Assembly: GCA_040217575.1 (NCBI GenBank)
Contig: JAVJPW010000008.1
Span: 62,001-126,000, forward strand
Length of the DNA: 64,000 nucleotides
From: Pacificispira sp040217575
GTDB lineage: Bacteria > Pseudomonadota > Alphaproteobacteria > UBA8366 > Aestuariispiraceae
Reading direction: 5' to 3'
Below are positions 33,346-40,563 of this stretch, piece after piece. Position 1 is the stretch's first letter; the number at the start of each line of letters is the position of its first letter. The notes under the pieces were generated by a model, which searched no databases, was not told the DNA's origin, and saw only the letters and a program-made list of their open reading frames with translations. The position numbers and the translations under genes were made by a program.

Positions 33346-33912
33346 TCAGGCGGCGGGTTCGTCGACGAAGACCGCGTCTTCGACTGTGTCGCGGGCCGGT
33401 TCGACCGTGGGTTCCAGGACTTCGATCCGGTCTTCCACCGCCTGATGGGTCAGCAGCAGCAGTGCGCGCAGCCCCGTCGACAGCGGCAGTCCGATGACAG
33501 ACGTCAGAAAGGCCAGGCTGAACTGTTCGGTCAGCGTGCCGATCACGCCCTGCACCGTTTCCGGCGTCAGTTCCGTATGCGCCAGCGTGCCGATGCCGAT
33601 GCTGATCCCCAACAGGGTGAAGGTCAGTGCCAGCGTGGCGATGGACGAAGACGCATGCAGGCCCGCTTCCAGCCAGAAGTCGGAATTCGCATTGCGCTGG
33701 ACGATCCGGACCCAGGCCAGCACCGCGGCGAAGACCAGCGCACCCAGAAGCACAAGGAACGTCGTCCCCAGGGTCCCGGCCAGCCATTCCAGCAGCTCTG
33801 CCGCGGAAAGGTCGGTTGCCCCGGTCGCCAGCGCGGTCGCGATCACCGCGCCGCCAAGCAGGAAGCTTGCCGTGCGCAGTGCCGCGGAGCCCATGCCGAA
33901 GATCCCCGACAT
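33346..33912 (-). CDS. MotA/TolQ/ExbB-like inner-membrane protein
   Basis: A 188-residue membrane protein. Helices lie at about 8-30, 40-70, 85-110 and 130-160. The segment LHASSSIATLALTFTLLGIS and the last helix TEQFSLAFLTSVIGLPLSTGLRALLLL follow the MotA/TolQ/ExbB pattern (small residues lining the pore helix, A-L-x-T-S-x-x-G-L-x-x-x), including the loop between them. Those proteins form proton channels that power envelope work with a partner helix (ExbD/MotB). No ExbD-type gene is adjacent, but two single-helix anchored proteins follow. Its ATG overlaps the stop of the upstream gene (TGATG). Confidence in the fold is moderate. Confidence 0.65.
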   Translation of the reverse strand: MSGIFGMGSAALRTASFLLGGAVIATALATGATDLSAAELLEWLAGTLGTTFLVLLGALVFAAVLAWVRIVQRNANSDFWLEAGLHASSSIATLALTFTLLGISIGIGTLAHTELTPETVQGVIGTLTEQFSLAFLTSVIGLPLSTGLRALLLLTHQAVEDRIEVLEPTVEPARDTVEDAVFVDEPAA

Positions 33913-34319
33913 CAGTAGCGCCGTCCGATCCGGGCGGTCATCAGCGTGTCGGTGGTGATCCCGACCTGTTCCATCCACTGGTCGATCAGGGTCACATTGC
34001 GTTCCACCGCGCCATGAACCAGGAAGGTCAGGTCGTAGTTGGAAAACGCAACCCGGACCACCGGGGACGGGTCGCCCGTCAGACTGTCGTCGCGGATGAC
34101 CATCCGTTCCAGGTCGGTCAGGCGGCGCTGGGCCGTGACCAGGCGTTCGGACCGTTCGGACGGTTCCAGTGCCGGGTCCATGAAGGTCTGGACCGCCAGC
34201 GCACGCTCACGTTCCAGATTTTCCAGCGTATCCGTTGCCAATGCGGAAACAGGGGCGGAAACGCTGGCGGCGGATGCGGCAACAAGGGCAGCAGCGCCGA
34301 TCAAGGTCTTACGAAACAT
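33912..34319 (-). CDS. small exported protein of the envelope cluster
   Basis: A 135-residue protein with a signal peptide (MFRKTLIGAAALVAASAASV... ALAT). The mature part is mostly helical and charged (LENLERERALAVQTFMDPAL, RLVTAQRRLTDLERMVIRDD), followed by strands (VRVAFSNYDLTFLVHGAVE) and VTLIDQWMEQVGITTDTLMTARIGRRY. ATG 34319 is seven bases after AAGGAG. Translation is coupled to the ExbB-like gene downstream. No family recognised; close linkage makes it a likely periplasmic partner of that channel. Confidence 0.72.
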   Translation of the reverse strand: MFRKTLIGAAALVAASAASVSAPVSALATDTLENLERERALAVQTFMDPALEPSERSERLVTAQRRLTDLERMVIRDDSLTGDPSPVVRVAFSNYDLTFLVHGAVERNVTLIDQWMEQVGITTDTLMTARIGRRY

Positions 34320-34380
34320 GGCTTCACTCCTTCTCATTCAATTCTGCAAACGCGGGTGATGCGCGTATCTATCGACGGAT

Positions 34381-34407
34381 CGGGCCCCGTTTTCAGGGCG
34401 GGGCCCG
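34381..34407 (-). other. intercistronic hairpin in the envelope cluster
   Basis: CGGGCCCCG and CGGGGCCCG form a perfect 9-bp stem with a 9-base loop in the 100-base gap between two cluster genes. There is no T run in either direction, so it is more likely an RNA-stability or processing element than a terminator; it could set different expression for the genes on each side. Confidence 0.5.
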
Positions 34408-34419
34408 GCCCGGGTTCGA

Positions 34420-35325
34420 TCAGTTCAGGAAAATCGACGCCGCTTCGGAGACGTCGACGCCGGCATCGTCCGGGTCGATCCCCATTTCGATGGCGTTCTG
34501 TTCGGCGATTTCCTCATGCAGGGCCATGGCGTCCAGCGCGACCAGCTTGCCCATGTAGCCCAGGATCTCTTCTTCCTGGTCCAGCAGAGCCAGCGTGGTG
34601 TGGCTGTCTTCCACAAGGCGGCGCAGATAGGTCTGGCGATCCATCGCCTCGCCATCGAAAACCGGCAGCTGGTTCATCGGATGTGCGTCGATGCGCGCCG
34701 CCAATGCCTCGATCGCGGCCCGGTTTTCCGTATATTCCTCGGAATAGCGGCTCATTTCCGCACCGCTGCCGAAGACTTCCATATCGACATCGCCGATGAC
34801 GCTTTCGAAGCGGTTGCGGGCCAGTTCCTGGGCCTCGATCAGGGCTTCGCGCTCCGGCGTCATCGCCGCGTTTTCGGATTCGATGCGGTCCAGCAGACGG
34901 CTGTAGAGCCGCATGCGGGTTTCCGCCTCGCGCCGCTGAAGTTCCAGGCGCGCGCCCATCAACTGCACGAACTGCTGTTTATGGGCCAGCAACTGGTGCT
35001 GCAGTTCGATGCGAACATCGCCGTCCGCCAGTTCCAGCGCATCCTGGATTTCCAGGATCGTCTGCTGAGTGAGCGCCAGATTGTCCGTCCGGTCGCGGAT
35101 CGCGGCCGCCAGGCCGGAAGACTGGAAGTCCCGGTCGATCGTGCGTTCCAGATAGACGGTCGGCAGACGGATCAGGCGTTCGGACGCCTGGGGCGTCCAT
35201 TGCGCGCCTTCGGTCGTGGCAAGCGCCGGCGTGGTCGTGATCCCCTGGAAGAGGAGCGCGGCCGCCAGCGCCACCGGTGCAGCGCCGGCCAGAAGGCGGT
35301 TCTTTTTACGGGTGAACGTGAACAT
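34420..35325 (-). CDS. exported coiled-coil protein of the envelope cluster
   Basis: A 301-residue secreted protein with a signal peptide (KKNRLLAGAAPVALAAALLF ... TPALAT). Most of the mature chain is predicted helical with heptad-like spacing: QQTILEIQDALELADGDVRIELQHQLLAHKQQFVQLMGARLELQRREAE is split by no Pro and looks like a long coiled coil (written here in adjacent halves QQTILEIQDALELADG and LAHKQQFVQLMGARLELQ). The tail is acidic (MGIDPDDAGVDVSEAASIFLN). AAGAGGAG lies upstream of ATG 35325. Unknown family; an elongated periplasmic strut is the simplest reading. Confidence 0.72.
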   Translation of the reverse strand: MFTFTRKKNRLLAGAAPVALAAALLFQGITTTPALATTEGAQWTPQASERLIRLPTVYLERTIDRDFQSSGLAAAIRDRTDNLALTQQTILEIQDALELADGDVRIELQHQLLAHKQQFVQLMGARLELQRREAETRMRLYSRLLDRIESENAAMTPEREALIEAQELARNRFESVIGDVDMEVFGSGAEMSRYSEEYTENRAAIEALAARIDAHPMNQLPVFDGEAMDRQTYLRRLVEDSHTTLALLDQEEEILGYMGKLVALDAMALHEEIAEQNAIEMGIDPDDAGVDVSEAASIFLN

Positions 35326-35383
35326 CTTGGATTACTCCTCTTCTAAAGGCCGGCTGTTCGGCCGGTTCGCCTGGAACCGGGCC

Positions 35384-35944
35384 TCAGTTGGAGGCCCAGT
35401 GATTGACCCGGCGCATTTCCGCCTTCAGGTCGGAACTGACGTTCAGAGTGGAAAACTGGCCGAAGTCGACGGCCTGATACCGGCCCAGCAGCGCGCCCAT
35501 CGTGTCGGTGAAGGACGAACCGTCGGCGTAGTACAGGTCATGACCGGCAAACGCGGTTTCGAAATTGTTCAGTGCCGAACGCGCCGCGTCCAGGTCACCG
35601 CCCTTCACATAGTTCTGAACGGCCAGGCCATAGGAATGCATGCGTTCGTCCATCGGCACCTCACCGGCGACGGGGCCAAGGTCGGCCTCGCAGCTTTCCA
35701 GCAGGCGCGCGCTGGACAGGTACTGTGCCGGCGAGCGTGTGTTGTACGCCTGCTGGTCCAGTTGCATGGCGTCGTCGACACAGGCGCGGTATTCGCGCAT
35801 GGCGGCGACTTCCTCAAAACGCTGGGCCCGGAAACCGATGCCTTCACCGGTCGGGCTCTGTTGCGGAACGCACGCGGCCAGGGCGGCGGCAGCACCGGCC
35901 ATCAGGACCGCGCGGCGAACATATTTGGTGATACTCTTGGACAT
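35384..35944 (-). CDS. first gene of the envelope cluster: lipoprotein
   Basis: A 186-residue lipoprotein with a signal MSKSITKYVRRAVLMAGAAAAL and lipobox LAAC, a short linker, then a helical mature domain with a Cys pair (EYRACVDDAMQLDQQAYNT and ARLLESCEADLGP) and TPR-like helices (MHSYGLAVQNYVKGGDLDAARSALNNFETAFAG). GGGAGGATCTT precedes ATG 35944. Being first in the eight-gene run, its upstream 250-base gap should contain the cluster promoter; I see no convincing hexamers there. No family recognised. Confidence 0.72.
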   Translation of the reverse strand: MSKSITKYVRRAVLMAGAAAALAACVPQQSPTGEGIGFRAQRFEEVAAMREYRACVDDAMQLDQQAYNTRSPAQYLSSARLLESCEADLGPVAGEVPMDERMHSYGLAVQNYVKGGDLDAARSALNNFETAFAGHDLYYADGSSFTDTMGALLGRYQAVDFGQFSTLNVSSDLKAEMRRVNHWASN

Positions 35945-36129
35945 AAGATCCTCCCTCTTTCAGGGGTTCGGGTTTCAGCCACGAGCCTCTATGGGAGGGG
36001 GAGGGATTTTTTTCTGAGACGCGGACGGAAAAACTGTGGAACGGCCCAATCCCCGGAACTAAACTGGGCAGAGCGAGAACTGGTGGACCGTTCGCATGAC
36101 ACGGATTTTGACTACCGTGCGCTTCCCTA

Positions 36130-36163
36130 AAGTTTTGACGCACAAAACTTCTGGCTTTAGCGT
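36130..36163 (+). promoter_or_regulatory. dyad with promoter-like hexamers upstream of the 36195 lipoprotein gene
   Basis: AAGTTTTG-ACGCA-CAAAACTT (36130-36150) is a perfect 8-bp inverted repeat. TTGACG (36135-36140) within it, 17 bases before TAGCGT (36158-36163), is a plausible sigma-70 promoter with a start near 36170. An operator covering the -35 is the natural reading, but the -10 is weak. Confidence 0.4.
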
Positions 36164-36194
36164 GAAACTGCACCGGGCTTAATCTTGGAGACCC

Positions 36195-36815
36195 ATGATG
36201 AAGAAAACCGAAGTGGGGCTTCCTGCGTTATTCCTCGGGCTGGCGGCGATGTTTACACTGAGCGGATGTAGCGACCCGTATCAACCGGCATTGACCGCAA
36301 CAACGGTCCAATCCGGCACGATCCTTTCCTCAACGGCGGCTCTGTCCCACACCACCGCCCTGCCCCCCGACAGCGGGTACATCATATGTTCACAGGGGGC
36401 ACCGGATGCCGTTTTCGATGCGTCCGAGTCGGGGAGCATCAACCTCTCGCTCATCTCTCTTGGTGATGATGCAGACGAAATAAACGAAGGCCAATCCGAA
36501 CAGGAAATGGCCGGGCGAACGCCCACTGTGTTGATGACGCGCGAGCTTTTTTATCGGGCCTGTGAGTTTTCCAGGAACTTCAGTCTTTCGAAGGATGAAG
36601 CGCTCGACCTGTATTTGCGGACACTGGACGCCGTGTCGAATGTTTGGCCGACCGAGGCTGGAAGAACGACCGTTACCATTGGCGACACCCTCACCACAAC
36701 CGATACGGACACCTTTAGCGCAACAACCGCAATAACCGACACCGAAACGAGTACGGTCAGTGAGTCGGAGGCTTCCAGCGCGCCGCCAACCACCACCACG
36801 ACCACGCGGCGATAG
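36195..36815 (+). CDS. lipoprotein with a Thr/Ser-rich C terminus
   Basis: A 206-residue lipoprotein: ATG 36195 after GGAG, signal VGLPALFLGLAAMFTLSGC with lipobox LSGC. The central part contains a helical stretch (MTRELFYRACEFSRNFSLSKDEALDLYLRTLDAVS, seen as RELFYRACEFSRNF then DEALDLYLRTLDAVSNV) that may be a small helical domain. The last about 50 residues are an extended Thr/Ser-rich tail (TTTDTDTFSATTAITDTE ... PPTTTTTTRR). Less GC-rich than average. The phospholipase-A2-like gene follows 119 bases later in the same direction. Function unknown. Confidence 0.7.
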   Translation: MMKKTEVGLPALFLGLAAMFTLSGCSDPYQPALTATTVQSGTILSSTAALSHTTALPPDSGYIICSQGAPDAVFDASESGSINLSLISLGDDADEINEGQSEQEMAGRTPTVLMTRELFYRACEFSRNFSLSKDEALDLYLRTLDAVSNVWPTEAGRTTVTIGDTLTTTDTDTFSATTAITDTETSTVSESEASSAPPTTTTTTRR

Positions 36816-36934
36816 CATGTTAGTTCTTGATTCCGATATGTTTTTTGTTGCGTTCCTATCGACGACAGACCCATACTTTTCAGACTAGGTGAATGGTGGG
36901 GGAAACATTTCATCTTTAGTGGAGGGGGAATTCC

Positions 36935-37330
36935 ATGAGGATTTTTGTTGTCGCTATCGTGCTGATGTTCGGTTCAACGGCATACGCGTTCGAAAGAAAT
37001 CCGTATTCCGATCAATACAACGATTGTATCTCGCAGAACTGGGCGTCCGAGTACCCCGCGTGTTCGACGCCACCCTATGCGAACTCGGCAATAACGGATC
37101 ACTTCAACGATATATTCGACCATGCCTGTGTGGATCATGACCGCTGTTATGCGACTCATGGCGAAAGCAAGTCCGACTGCGACACGCGCTTCCTCGCAAA
37201 TATGGTTCAGGCCTGCGGCGCGTTGGATACAATTTGTCACGGTGCAGCCAGTGTGTATGCCGGAGCTGTAGCGGTCGGCGCTCAATCCGCCTGGGACAAC
37301 GCGGCTGGAATTCGCGAGCAATGCCGGTAA
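36935..37330 (+). CDS. secreted phospholipase A2-like protein
   Basis: A 131-residue exported protein; signal peptide MRIFVVAIVLMFGSTAYA. The mature part has the phospholipase A2 core: HACVDHDRCYATHG supplies catalytic His68 with Asp69 in the C-x-x-H-D-x-C-Y motif, followed by the second helix SDCDTRFLANMVQAC whose Asp completes the usual site. Cysteines at 65, 71, 82, 94 and 101 match the disulfide-rich family. Prokaryotic and fungal group XIV-type enzymes of this size hydrolyse the sn-2 ester of phospholipids. The Ca-binding loop is not clearly canonical, so activity is inferred. ATG follows GGAGGGGG. Confidence 0.75.
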   Translation: MRIFVVAIVLMFGSTAYAFERNPYSDQYNDCISQNWASEYPACSTPPYANSAITDHFNDIFDHACVDHDRCYATHGESKSDCDTRFLANMVQACGALDTICHGAASVYAGAVAVGAQSAWDNAAGIREQCR

Positions 37331-37422
37331 CCGGGACGGTCCCGCCATCCCGGGGTCGCCTGCCAAGGACTTTTGCGCCTGAAACTGTAATTTCTTCAGG
37401 TTGAAAACACGATCTGTGCCGC

Positions 37423-37453
37423 CGGAGGGCCCGATACTGTATCGGGTCCTCCG
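37423..37453 (+). terminator. long hairpin behind the phospholipase A2-like gene
   Basis: CGGAGGGCCCGATA-CTG-TATCGGGTCCTCCG is a 14-bp stem with one G-T pair and a 3-base loop, 92 bases after the stop. It is followed by TTGGGCTTATTT, which is only weakly U-rich, so it may act as a terminator or as a 3' stability element. Confidence 0.6.
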
Positions 37454-37489
37454 TTGGGCTTATTTCCCTGAAACGAGGGCGATGGACCG

Positions 37490-37540
37490 GTGCATCCTTG
37501 GGCACGCTGCGACGGGCACTATTGCGCCCGCGAACCCGGG
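37490..37540 (+). pseudogene. remnant of a TerB-like gene segment
   Basis: In the frame through 37496 the DNA encodes WARCDGHYCAREPG. The intact gene at 38365-39099 encodes LARCDGHYCARERD at 38797-38838, with most bases also identical. No start, stop or domain surrounds the short copy, so it is a decayed or rearranged fragment of a paralogue rather than a gene. Confidence 0.5.
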
Positions 37541-37584
37541 GCGGGACGCTGGGGCCGGCGCGGCACCGGAGGTTGTGCGTCCGG

Positions 37585-38040
37585 TCAAGGGCATTCGTCC
37601 ATCGGGCATTCGCGCAGGAAGGCGATCAGCCGTTCCGGGCGGTCCCGGTGGCGCGGGACGCGGACCGCGACAATGCGGCAGCCGTAAAGTTCCCCGGTCT
37701 TGCGCTGGTTGATGATCCGAACCTCACCCGCGCCGCTTTCCCGGACCTGCGGCATCAGGCGCCGCGCTTCGTCCAGGTTCGTCGCCTCGCATTGCAGTAC
37801 GGTCGGGTTCCGTCCGATCAGTTCGTGGGATTCGTACCCGGCAAGATCCCACAGGTCGCCCGCGATGCGGGTAAAAACGGGCTGGCCCGTTCCGTTCAAA
37901 TCGGTTTCCGCCGCGACGACACGCAAAAGGCCCGCATATTGCGACAAAGTCTCCCAGTCGCTGTAGACGCCCGTGAGCGCGAGTTCGCGCAGATATCCCA
38001 TCTGGTCACGAACCGGCCGCTTAAGATAATCGCTAACCAT
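37585..38040 (-). CDS. single PAS-domain protein
   Basis: A 151-residue protein with one PAS_9-type domain: LWDLAGYESHELIGRNPTVLQ, then ARRLMPQVRESGAGEVRIINQRKTGELYGCRIVAVRV, and a closing RLIAFLREC. In LOV photoreceptors the equivalent of GRNPTVLQ is GRNCRFLQ with a photoactive Cys; here Pro stands in its place, so it is not a LOV light sensor. No output domain is attached; it may act on a separate partner. The start at 38040 is the only one giving a whole domain. Flanked by the TerB remnant and a divergent WYL-TerB gene. Confidence 0.78.
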   Translation of the reverse strand: MVSDYLKRPVRDQMGYLRELALTGVYSDWETLSQYAGLLRVVAAETDLNGTGQPVFTRIAGDLWDLAGYESHELIGRNPTVLQCEATNLDEARRLMPQVRESGAGEVRIINQRKTGELYGCRIVAVRVPRHRDRPERLIAFLRECPMDECP

Positions 38041-38364
38041 GCCGTTACCCCAACCAATCTTGGATAGTAGGACAGACTGGTCCCGGGGAATAGCGGGAAT
38101 TCCGGGATATCCGGCTGTAAGACACGGAATTCGCAGGGAATTTCGACTTTAAGGAGAAACGTGGTTAATGACACGCCCATACGTGGGATGGACGCTGGTG
38201 CCGCCCCGCACGGCCCCCGCCCATTTCCGGATTTGGCACAGGACATGCACCGCTTGTTTCGACGGCAGAACGGTCGTCGCGCCGGTCGCGTTCGGGCCCC
38301 GCAATCGGGTCGCGGCATCGCGGCGGGCGCTTTCCAGAATCGGGATCACAGAGGGACGGGAGAG

Positions 38365-39099
38365 ATGGTGGCATCGGCCAATGAACTGATCGATTTGATT
38401 TTGAGTGTGGACGGGCCTGAGGCGCAGCGCCCGCCCGGGCGTTTCGAAGCGGCGCAAGCGCCGGATTCGGACGACATGATCGATACCGCGGAACTTTGCG
38501 ATTTCGTGCCGTTCCTGGTCTTTCTGATTTATCAGGACGCATCCGGCGTCATCAGCGAACGCCAGGTCACCTTGCGCGGTCTGGTCACCGGGCCGAACGG
38601 GCACCCGACCCTGTTGGGATATTGCCATGTGCGCCGGGCGCGGCGTCGCTTCCGGATCGACCGAATCCGCGAGGTCATCGATTGCGTCACCGGGGAACGG
38701 TATGATTCCCCGACAGCGCTGATCGATCTGCTGAACCTGGACGAAACGGATACCGCGGTAAAACAGTGTCGCCACGGACTGACGGTCCTGTCCTATCTGG
38801 CGCGTTGCGACGGGCATTACTGCGCCCGGGAACGCGATGTGGTGCTGACCTACGTCCGACAGATCGCCTGCGACCAGGATGTCGACGAAGACCGGCTGAA
38901 CTGGCTGCTGGACAGAATATGCCCCGATGCGGAAGTTGCCGTTCACAGTGCGAAGATGCTGGCGCGGGGTATGGGGGAGACCAGCATTCGAACCTTGCTG
39001 GACTATGCCGGGTGCCTGATCGATGCGGACGGGTTCCACGCACCGGAAGAAATCGCCTTTGCCCAAAGGCTGAACGGCATTCGCAACCATTACATTTGA
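38365..39099 (+). CDS. WYL domain fused to a TerB-like domain
   Basis: A 244-residue protein; ATG 38365 directly after GGGAGAG begins MVASANELIDLILSVDGPE. Residues about 50-115 are a WYL domain (FLIYQDASGVISERQVTLRG, LLGYCHVRRARRRFRIDRIREVID), an SH3-like nucleic-acid- or ligand-sensing module common in regulators of defence and DNA-damage genes. Residues about 140-240 are a TerB-like helical domain (LARCDGHYCARERDVVLTYV, then ALARGMGETSIRTLLDYAGC with the metal-site-like DADGFHAPEE). No HTH is present, so it is not a typical WYL repressor. Upstream in-frame starts lack support. Confidence 0.75.
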   Translation: MVASANELIDLILSVDGPEAQRPPGRFEAAQAPDSDDMIDTAELCDFVPFLVFLIYQDASGVISERQVTLRGLVTGPNGHPTLLGYCHVRRARRRFRIDRIREVIDCVTGERYDSPTALIDLLNLDETDTAVKQCRHGLTVLSYLARCDGHYCARERDVVLTYVRQIACDQDVDEDRLNWLLDRICPDAEVAVHSAKMLARGMGETSIRTLLDYAGCLIDADGFHAPEEIAFAQRLNGIRNHYI

Positions 39100-39187
39100 A
39101 CCGATATCAACCACCGTAAAGCCGCTTGACGCTGTACCAGTCAAAAACGGTTCCCGGCAGGCACAAGCAAAATTCCGGCGCGGCAGT

Positions 39188-39236
39188 TTCCCTTGGGTGA
39201 ATTCACGGGCAATGCTGTAGGCTGTTCCCAAGGGAA
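39188..39236 (+). promoter_or_regulatory. inverted repeat upstream of the SpoIIAA-like gene
   Basis: TTCCCTTGGG (39188-39197) and CCCAAGGGAA (39227-39236) are perfect 10-bp arms 29 bases apart, both adjoined by GAATTC. Located 44 bases before the gene at 39280, they could be two operator half-sites or a leader hairpin. Confidence 0.45.
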
Positions 39237-39279
39237 TTCGGGAACAGCTGTCACCATTTGACGGGAATCGCACAGGGAC

Positions 39280-39651
39280 ATGCCCTACCAGATAGATTTC
39301 GAAGAGCGCGGCGTATATGTGCGGATCCAAGGCGTGGTGACGCGGGATTTGATCGACGAAGCCGTCAACATAATCTGGGGGCATCCCAGCTGGAGCCGCG
39401 CCGAATATGAACTCTGGAACTATTCGGATATTTCCGGTGTCCGGATCGACAACGATTATGTCGTTGAAGTCGCCTTCCAGGACAACGCGGCATCACTGAC
39501 ATCCGAACGATCCAAAATCGCGGTCGTGACCGACAATGACACCTTGATCGCGATGACCGAGCATTACCGGAACTGGATGAACCGGTTCGGAGTTGACGTT
39601 CGATGGTTTGCAGTCCTGGACGAAGCCCGTGCCTGGCTGGCGACGGGGTAG
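39280..39651 (+). CDS. SpoIIAA-like (STAS-fold) small protein
   Basis: A 123-residue protein with alternating strands and helices: YQIDFEERGVYVRIQGVVTRDLIDEAVNIIWG, then YELWNYSDISGVRIDNDYVVEVA, SKIAVVTDNDTLIAMTEHYR and VRWFAVLDEARAWLATG. This layout matches the SpoIIAA-like family of small cytoplasmic proteins; function generally unknown. It is convergent with the receiver-domain gene, 18 bases apart. ATG 39280 is supported by the conserved start of the first strand; the ribosome site is poor. Confidence 0.68.
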   Translation: MPYQIDFEERGVYVRIQGVVTRDLIDEAVNIIWGHPSWSRAEYELWNYSDISGVRIDNDYVVEVAFQDNAASLTSERSKIAVVTDNDTLIAMTEHYRNWMNRFGVDVRWFAVLDEARAWLATG

Positions 39652-39669
39652 GCCGACCCATTCAACCCG

Positions 39670-40305
39670 CTACAGGAAAATCGGTACCGGAAGCCGGTCC
39701 ATGATCGGCCGGTCGGCATCCAGGTCCGCGACCATGCCCCGCCAGGCCGTCAGCCAATTGGACACGTCGTCCGTTTTCAGTCGGTCCCCCGCCCGCAGTG
39801 TCAGGCGGTTGGGCGCGATGAAGGTTTCCCATTCCGTCCCGATGCGCGGATTGTCCCTGCGGTCCGGCCCGATATAGCTTTTCGCCAGCGCAAACCGCCG
39901 CGGCCGCCGTGCCAGCATCCCGATATGGTCGATCAGGTCGGCGGCGGAAAACGGTTTCTTCAGGATGATGTCCAGTCCGGCGCGCACCTCTTCCCCGACC
40001 AGTTCGCGCGATGTATCCGACTGCGTCCCCACAATCACCATAAACGGGTCGGCATCATGCTGGCCTGTCCGAAGACCGTGCACCAGATCCAGCCCGTCCG
40101 CCACATCATGGTCGAAGTCGATCAGGATGACGTCCGTATCCAGGGTCGGCGGCTTTTCCGCGATACGGCCGGCGGATGGCAGATGGCGGATATCCAGAAT
40201 GCCGTCCTCATGCAGGACGCCTTCCAGTGCCTCGGTCAGGCGCGGGGACGGTTCGATATGGATCAGCTTGCATTTTGCCAAAAGCTGAAGCGTCGCCTTG
40301 TCCAT
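39670..40305 (-). CDS. response-regulator receiver protein with a GPDRR tail
   Basis: A 211-residue protein. The N-terminal half is CheY-like: the acidic start is degenerate (KLIHIEPSPRLTEALEGVL), the phosphorylation-site Asp is in DVILIDFDHDVADGLDL, and the invariant Lys is in DIILKKPFSAADLIDHI. After this come RRFALAKSYIGPDRRDNPR, a motif that follows receiver domains in several alphaproteobacterial regulators, and a helical C terminus. There is no DNA-binding domain. The loss of the usual N-terminal DD pair suggests weak or absent phosphorylation. AGAAGG precedes ATG 40305. Confidence 0.78.
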   Translation of the reverse strand: MDKATLQLLAKCKLIHIEPSPRLTEALEGVLHEDGILDIRHLPSAGRIAEKPPTLDTDVILIDFDHDVADGLDLVHGLRTGQHDADPFMVIVGTQSDTSRELVGEEVRAGLDIILKKPFSAADLIDHIGMLARRPRRFALAKSYIGPDRRDNPRIGTEWETFIAPNRLTLRAGDRLKTDDVSNWLTAWRGMVADLDADRPIMDRLPVPIFL

Positions 40306-40425
40306 CTGATGCCTTCTGGTCGGGTGTGATCCGGGATGCGCCGTTTGACGGGGCGCCTGTCGATCAGGTGTCTGTCAATTCATGTACCGGTTATTTTTGC
40401 CGCAATCGCGGGACGGTGTGAACCG

Positions 40426-40550
40426 CCAAAGCACCGACATGATTAAACAGACATGCAGAACCGGCCTGCGCCCCTCACCAGCGCACACGATAGCCGCGCG
40501 CGTCGATATGGACAAACGGCCCGCGCACAGCATTCGCGCTGCAGATCCCA
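40426..40550. repeat. 125-bp direct repeat, copy A (duplicated 3' end of the M15 peptidase gene)
   Basis: This stretch matches 42144-42268 with about 11 differences in 125 bases, in direct orientation, offset 1718. Read on the minus strand it still encodes the end of the M15 protein (SANAVRGPFVHIDARGYRVRW then a stop; only 20 residues quoted of it: ANAVRGPFVHIDARGYRVRW), so it is a remnant of a second copy. The two copies bracket the genes at 40564-41861. Confidence 0.85.
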
Positions 40551-40563
40551 TGGCTGCACGAAG

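Noticed and set aside
28334..35944. The envelope cluster as a Zorya-type defence system
   Set aside because: Zorya needs a ZorA with a long cytoplasmic tail, an OmpA-type ZorB and helicase or nuclease genes; none is present.
37585..38040. PAS protein as a LOV light sensor (GRNPTVLQ)
   Set aside because: The photoactive Cys of GRNCRFLQ is replaced by Pro, so flavin adduct chemistry is not possible at that site.
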